Below, piece after piece: positions 61,920-64,000 of a stretch of 64,000 nucleotides of DNA. The DNA is taken from NCBI GenBank assembly GCA_020072785.1, contig JAIQGG010000007.1, positions 43,794 to 107,793 on the forward strand, in the 5' to 3' direction. The notes beneath the pieces are model-generated. The model was given only the letters and a program-made list of their open reading frames with translations. It made no database searches and was not told the DNA's origin. The DNA comes from Terriglobia bacterium (lineage in GTDB: Bacteria; Acidobacteriota; Terriglobia; Acidiferrales; UBA7541). The position numbers were made by a program, and so were the translations under genes. Numbering within the stretch: position 1 is the first letter of the stretch; each line of letters opens with the position of its first letter.

Positions 61920-61953
61920 AAGGGCCGCGTGCTAACCGTTGCACCATAGCGCC
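61879..61953 (-). tRNA. tRNA-Glu (anticodon UUC)
   Basis: The minus strand folds as a complete cloverleaf: acceptor GGCGCTA pairs with TAGCGCT, the D-loop has AACGGTTAGC, the anticodon stem CGGCC/GGCTG encloses CTTTCAA with anticodon TTC, and the T arm is CGGGTTCGATTCCCG. A CCA end is encoded (61881-61879). The 3' half overlaps the reading frame of the recombinase remnant on the other strand. Confidence 0.95.
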
Positions 61954-62087
61954 ACCGCTGTGAGGCCGTAACCTTACTAGAATAGGAGAAAACGGAGGAT
62001 TGGTCAAAGCGGCCTGGGGTGACGGGAAGAAAAAGACGAAATTCGAAACGCGAAATCCCTTAACAAACACACCCTGCGAGAGGAGAC

Positions 62088-62185
62088 GAGTTTCGAGTTT
62101 CGAGTTTCGAGTTTCGAGTTTCGAGTTTCGAGTTTCGAGTTTCGAGTTTCGAGTTTCGAGTTTCGAGTTTCGAGTTTCGAGTTTC
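62088..62185 (+). repeat. heptamer tandem array, (GAGTTTC)14
   Basis: Fourteen perfect copies of GAGTTTC, exactly twice the number in the array at 51603. It begins five bases from the iscX stop codon (62188-62190) when read on the minus strand. The flank AGACGAAATTCGAAA at 62034-62048 matches that of the first array. Translated, the array yields a seven-residue period in every frame, which explains the spurious open frames across it. Confidence 0.95.
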
Positions 62186-62187
62186 CC

Positions 62188-62406
62188 TTACCCCTGCCGG
62201 TCCTGATACTCCTCACGCCAGGCCATCTGCACCGCTTCCAGCTTGGCTTCGTTGGAGGCCTGCGGGTCGCCCGCAAAGCCGGGCAGCTCGCACACCCACT
62301 TGTGCAGGTCGGTGAAGCGCACGGTCAGCGGGTCGGTCTCCGGAAACTTGTCCGCCAGCGCGATGGCGATGTCTTCTATCTTGTCCCAACCGAATGTCGC
62401 CGGCAT
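62188..62406 (-). CDS. iscX: Fe-S cluster assembly protein IscX
   Basis: A 72-aa acidic protein. TFGWDKIEDIAIALADKFPE, DPLTVRFTDLHKWVCELPGF and DPQASNEAKLEAVQMAW align with Escherichia coli IscX throughout. IscX binds IscS and is proposed to modulate cluster assembly or donate iron. AGGAG precedes ATG 62406. Last gene of hscA-fdx-iscX, the same order as in the E. coli isc operon. The stop is followed immediately by the heptamer array. Confidence 0.93.
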   Translation of the reverse strand: MPATFGWDKIEDIAIALADKFPETDPLTVRFTDLHKWVCELPGFAGDPQASNEAKLEAVQMAWREEYQDRQG

Positions 62407-62500
62407 GCCTGGCTCCTGCAAGAAGTGGACTCGTGACGCGTGAAAGCCCGCGGGTTCGACAGTCAACAGCTTGTAAAGCTACGCCCAGCAGTAGGGTTTA

Positions 62501-62528
62501 CTGTCGACTTTCAACTGTCAACTTTTGA
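62501..62528. repeat. imperfect 14-bp direct repeat between fdx and iscX
   Basis: CTGTCGACTTTCAA (62501-62514) is followed directly by CTGTCAACTTTTGA. The 148-bp gap 62407-62554 also holds CAGTCAAC near 62460 in inverted sense. It may be a weak tandem element; nothing else is seen in the gap. Confidence 0.45.
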
Positions 62529-62554
62529 CTTCCCCCGTCACAAATCGCGTCCTC

Positions 62555-62965
62555 TCAGTGATCCAATTCTTTCGCGTAGTTCTTGTTCCACTCCGGAATC
62601 TCCACGGTGATATCCGTTGTCCCGTCGGGTACGCACTGGCAGCCCAGGCGCGACTTCGGCGTGATCCCGGGCGCTTCGTCGAGCTGGTCGAGTTCGGCGT
62701 CGGTAGCTTCGTTGCACGTCTCCATGCCCTGCTGCACGATGACGTGGCAAGTGGAGCAGGCGCACACCCCGCCACAGGCGTGGTCCAGGCCCATCTTGAA
62801 GCCCTCGGCGATGTCCAGGATGCTTCCCGGAATCCCGTTGTGGCCGTAAGGGAACTGCGCCGGATCGACCTCGACCGTCTTGCCGCTGGGAAGAAACGTA
62901 ACCTTGTATTTCTTCGTGGCGGTTTTGTATTTGACTTCGTCAATATAGGGGTTGCTGCCGCCCAT
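62555..62965 (-). CDS. fdx: isc-type [2Fe-2S] ferredoxin
   Basis: A 136-aa protein. The cluster ligands are in HACGGVCACSTCHV (C64, C70, C73) and LGCQC (C109), as in E. coli Fdx. YKVTFLPSGKTVEVDP is the N-terminal strand pair. It supplies electrons for Fe-S cluster assembly. About 20 extra residues precede the usual start. GAGGAG precedes ATG 62965. It lies 17 bp after hscA. Confidence 0.94.
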   Translation of the reverse strand: MGGSNPYIDEVKYKTATKKYKVTFLPSGKTVEVDPAQFPYGHNGIPGSILDIAEGFKMGLDHACGGVCACSTCHVIVQQGMETCNEATDAELDQLDEAPGITPKSRLGCQCVPDGTTDITVEIPEWNKNYAKELDH

Positions 62966-62982
62966 GTGATTCTCCTCTGCCC

Positions 62983-64000
62983 TCAAACCTCTGCCAGGCG
63001 CCGGCCTTCGAGGGCCGTCGAAAGCGCGCTGTTCATCATCAGCTCGGCCAGGTGCGTGGTCGCCTGGTTCAGCTCGTCAATGCGCGCGCGCACCAGCTTG
63101 TAATCGCTGCCCGCGGCCGCGGCCTGCAGCGCCGCGACACTCGCGTCAATCTTTTCGCGCTCGCCGCCGGCGAGCTGCGCGGCTGGAACCGCGGCCAGCG
63201 CCTTGGCCGTGGCGGTCAAGATCGATTCCGCCTCGGTGCGCGCTTCGATCAGTTGGCGCTCCGCAAAATCCTGCTCCGCATACTCGATGGACTCCTCCAG
63301 CATGCGCTCGACCTCGGCGTCGTTCAGCCCGTAGCTCGGCTGCACTTCCACCGTGTGCTGCTCGCCGGTGCGCAGATCTTTCGCGGCCACCTGCAGGATG
63401 CCGTTGGCGTCGATCAGGAATTTCACCTCGATGCGCGGCAGCCCCGCCGGCGCCGGCGGCACCTTCAGCGTAAAGCGCGCCAGCGAGCGGCAATCCTTGG
63501 CCATCTCGCGCTCGCCCTGCACCACGTGAATGTCGATCCCTGTCTGGTTGTCCACCCCGGTGGTGTAGAGTTCCTGCGCGCTCGCCGGAATCGTCGAATT
63601 GCGCGGGATGATCTTGGCCACCGCGCCGCCGTACGTCTCGATGCCCAGCGAAAGCGGAGCAACATCCAGCAGCAGCATGTTCTTCACCCCGCGCGCCAGG
63701 ATGTCCGCCTGCACGGCCGCACCGAGCGCCACCACTTCGTCGGGGTTCAGTTCGACGTGCGGCTTGCGGCCAAAGAATTTCTCGACCGTGCTGCGAATCA
63801 GCGGCGTGCGCGTGGTGCCGCCCACCAGCACCACTTCGTCCATCTCCGTGGGCTGCAGCTGCGCGTCGGCCAGCGCCTGGCGCACGGGCTTCATGGTGCG
63901 CTCCACCACCGGCGCGATGAGCGCATCGAGCGCCGCGCGCGTGAATTCCCGGGCATAGACGGCGCCGCCCGCCAGCGGGAAGCGCAGCGTGGCCTTATCC
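62983..64000 (-). CDS. hscA: Hsp70-family chaperone HscA, C-terminal part (runs off the window)
   Basis: The last 338 or so residues are visible. VVLVGGTTRTPLIRSTVEKF is the late ATPase-domain motif; LLLDVAPLSLGIETYGG leads into the substrate-binding domain (NSTIPASAQELYTTGVDNQT, DIHVVQGEREMAKDCRSLAR), followed by a helical lid. The position before fdx and iscX and the sequence identify HscA rather than DnaK. It helps transfer clusters from IscU. The N-terminal ATPase lobe lies beyond base 64000. Confidence 0.93.
   Translation of the reverse strand, partial: DKATLRFPLAGGAVYAREFTRAALDALIAPVVERTMKPVRQALADAQLQPTEMDEVVLVGGTTRTPLIRSTVEKFFGRKPHVELNPDEVVALGAAVQADILARGVKNMLLLDVAPLSLGIETYGGAVAKIIPRNSTIPASAQELYTTGVDNQTGIDIHVVQGEREMAKDCRSLARFTLKVPPAPAGLPRIEVKFLIDANGILQVAAKDLRTGEQHTVEVQPSYGLNDAEVERMLEESIEYAEQDFAERQLIEARTEAESILTATAKALAAVPAAQLAGGEREKIDASVAALQAAAAGSDYKLVRARIDELNQATTHLAELMMNSALSTALEGRRLAEV

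Overview
The window is GC-rich chromosomal DNA that most resembles an acidobacterium. The best evidence is four paralogous secreted von Willebrand A proteins (8023-9111, 9242-10204, 10423-11475, 38343-39317) with the layout of the VWFA-related family that is characteristic of Acidobacteriota. A Big2-type lipoprotein, DinB/DUF1572 proteins and a MacB-type exporter fit the same picture. No rRNA and no CRISPR array were found. One tRNA (Glu, UUC) is present at 61879-61953.

Layout, 0-29 kb: acyl-CoA genes on the minus strand (thiolase, a zinc-ribbon protein, the start of 3-hydroxybutyryl-CoA dehydrogenase); two DinB-fold proteins; a decayed hicBA toxin-antitoxin pair; a UvrD-type helicase fused to an Fe-S nuclease; a zincin; an isolated 18-codon lysine-rich peptide gene; three VWFA proteins; the ileS-lspA-rluD operon; a TonB-family protein; an ABC exporter with its HlyD-type adaptor; TerC; a VOC-fold protein; a DPP-IV-type S9 peptidase; a basic/acidic small protein; and an M23 peptidase.

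Layout, 29-47 kb: a tightly coupled minus-strand nucleoside-salvage set (thymidine phosphorylase, nupC transporter, purine nucleoside phosphorylase, cytidine deaminase, and an exported amidohydrolase resembling adenosine/SAH deaminases); a PilZ-TM-Sel1 protein; a Tat-exported metallo-beta-lactamase-fold protein; an inositol monophosphatase; moaD-moaE followed by the fourth VWFA gene; a TIGR01777 epimerase; then a lipoprotein / secreted protein / matrixin-type protease cluster and a methyltransferase.

Layout, 47-64 kb (accessory in character): five minus-strand genes packed with overlaps or gaps of a few bases (DUF488, DUF488, an unrecognised 237-aa protein, an ACP-ketosynthase III fusion, an M20 peptidase). 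A MESH1-like HD hydrolase and a DinB-like protein follow. An IS element (54736-55745) with a stop-interrupted transposase comes before a four-gene trehalose operon, otsA-otsB-DUF5752-treT, in which every junction is an ATGA overlap and the trehalose-6-phosphate synthase carries an N-terminal membrane sensor region. After it lie a degenerate recombinase 3' end and tRNA-Glu, so 54.7-61.95 kb looks like an integrated island. The window ends in hscA-fdx-iscX. Two (GAGTTTC)n heptamer arrays of 7 and 14 units lie just 3' of two minus-strand genes.

The strongest candidates for undescribed biology are the sensor-fused trehalose operon and the DUF488/ACP-ketosynthase/M20 operon.
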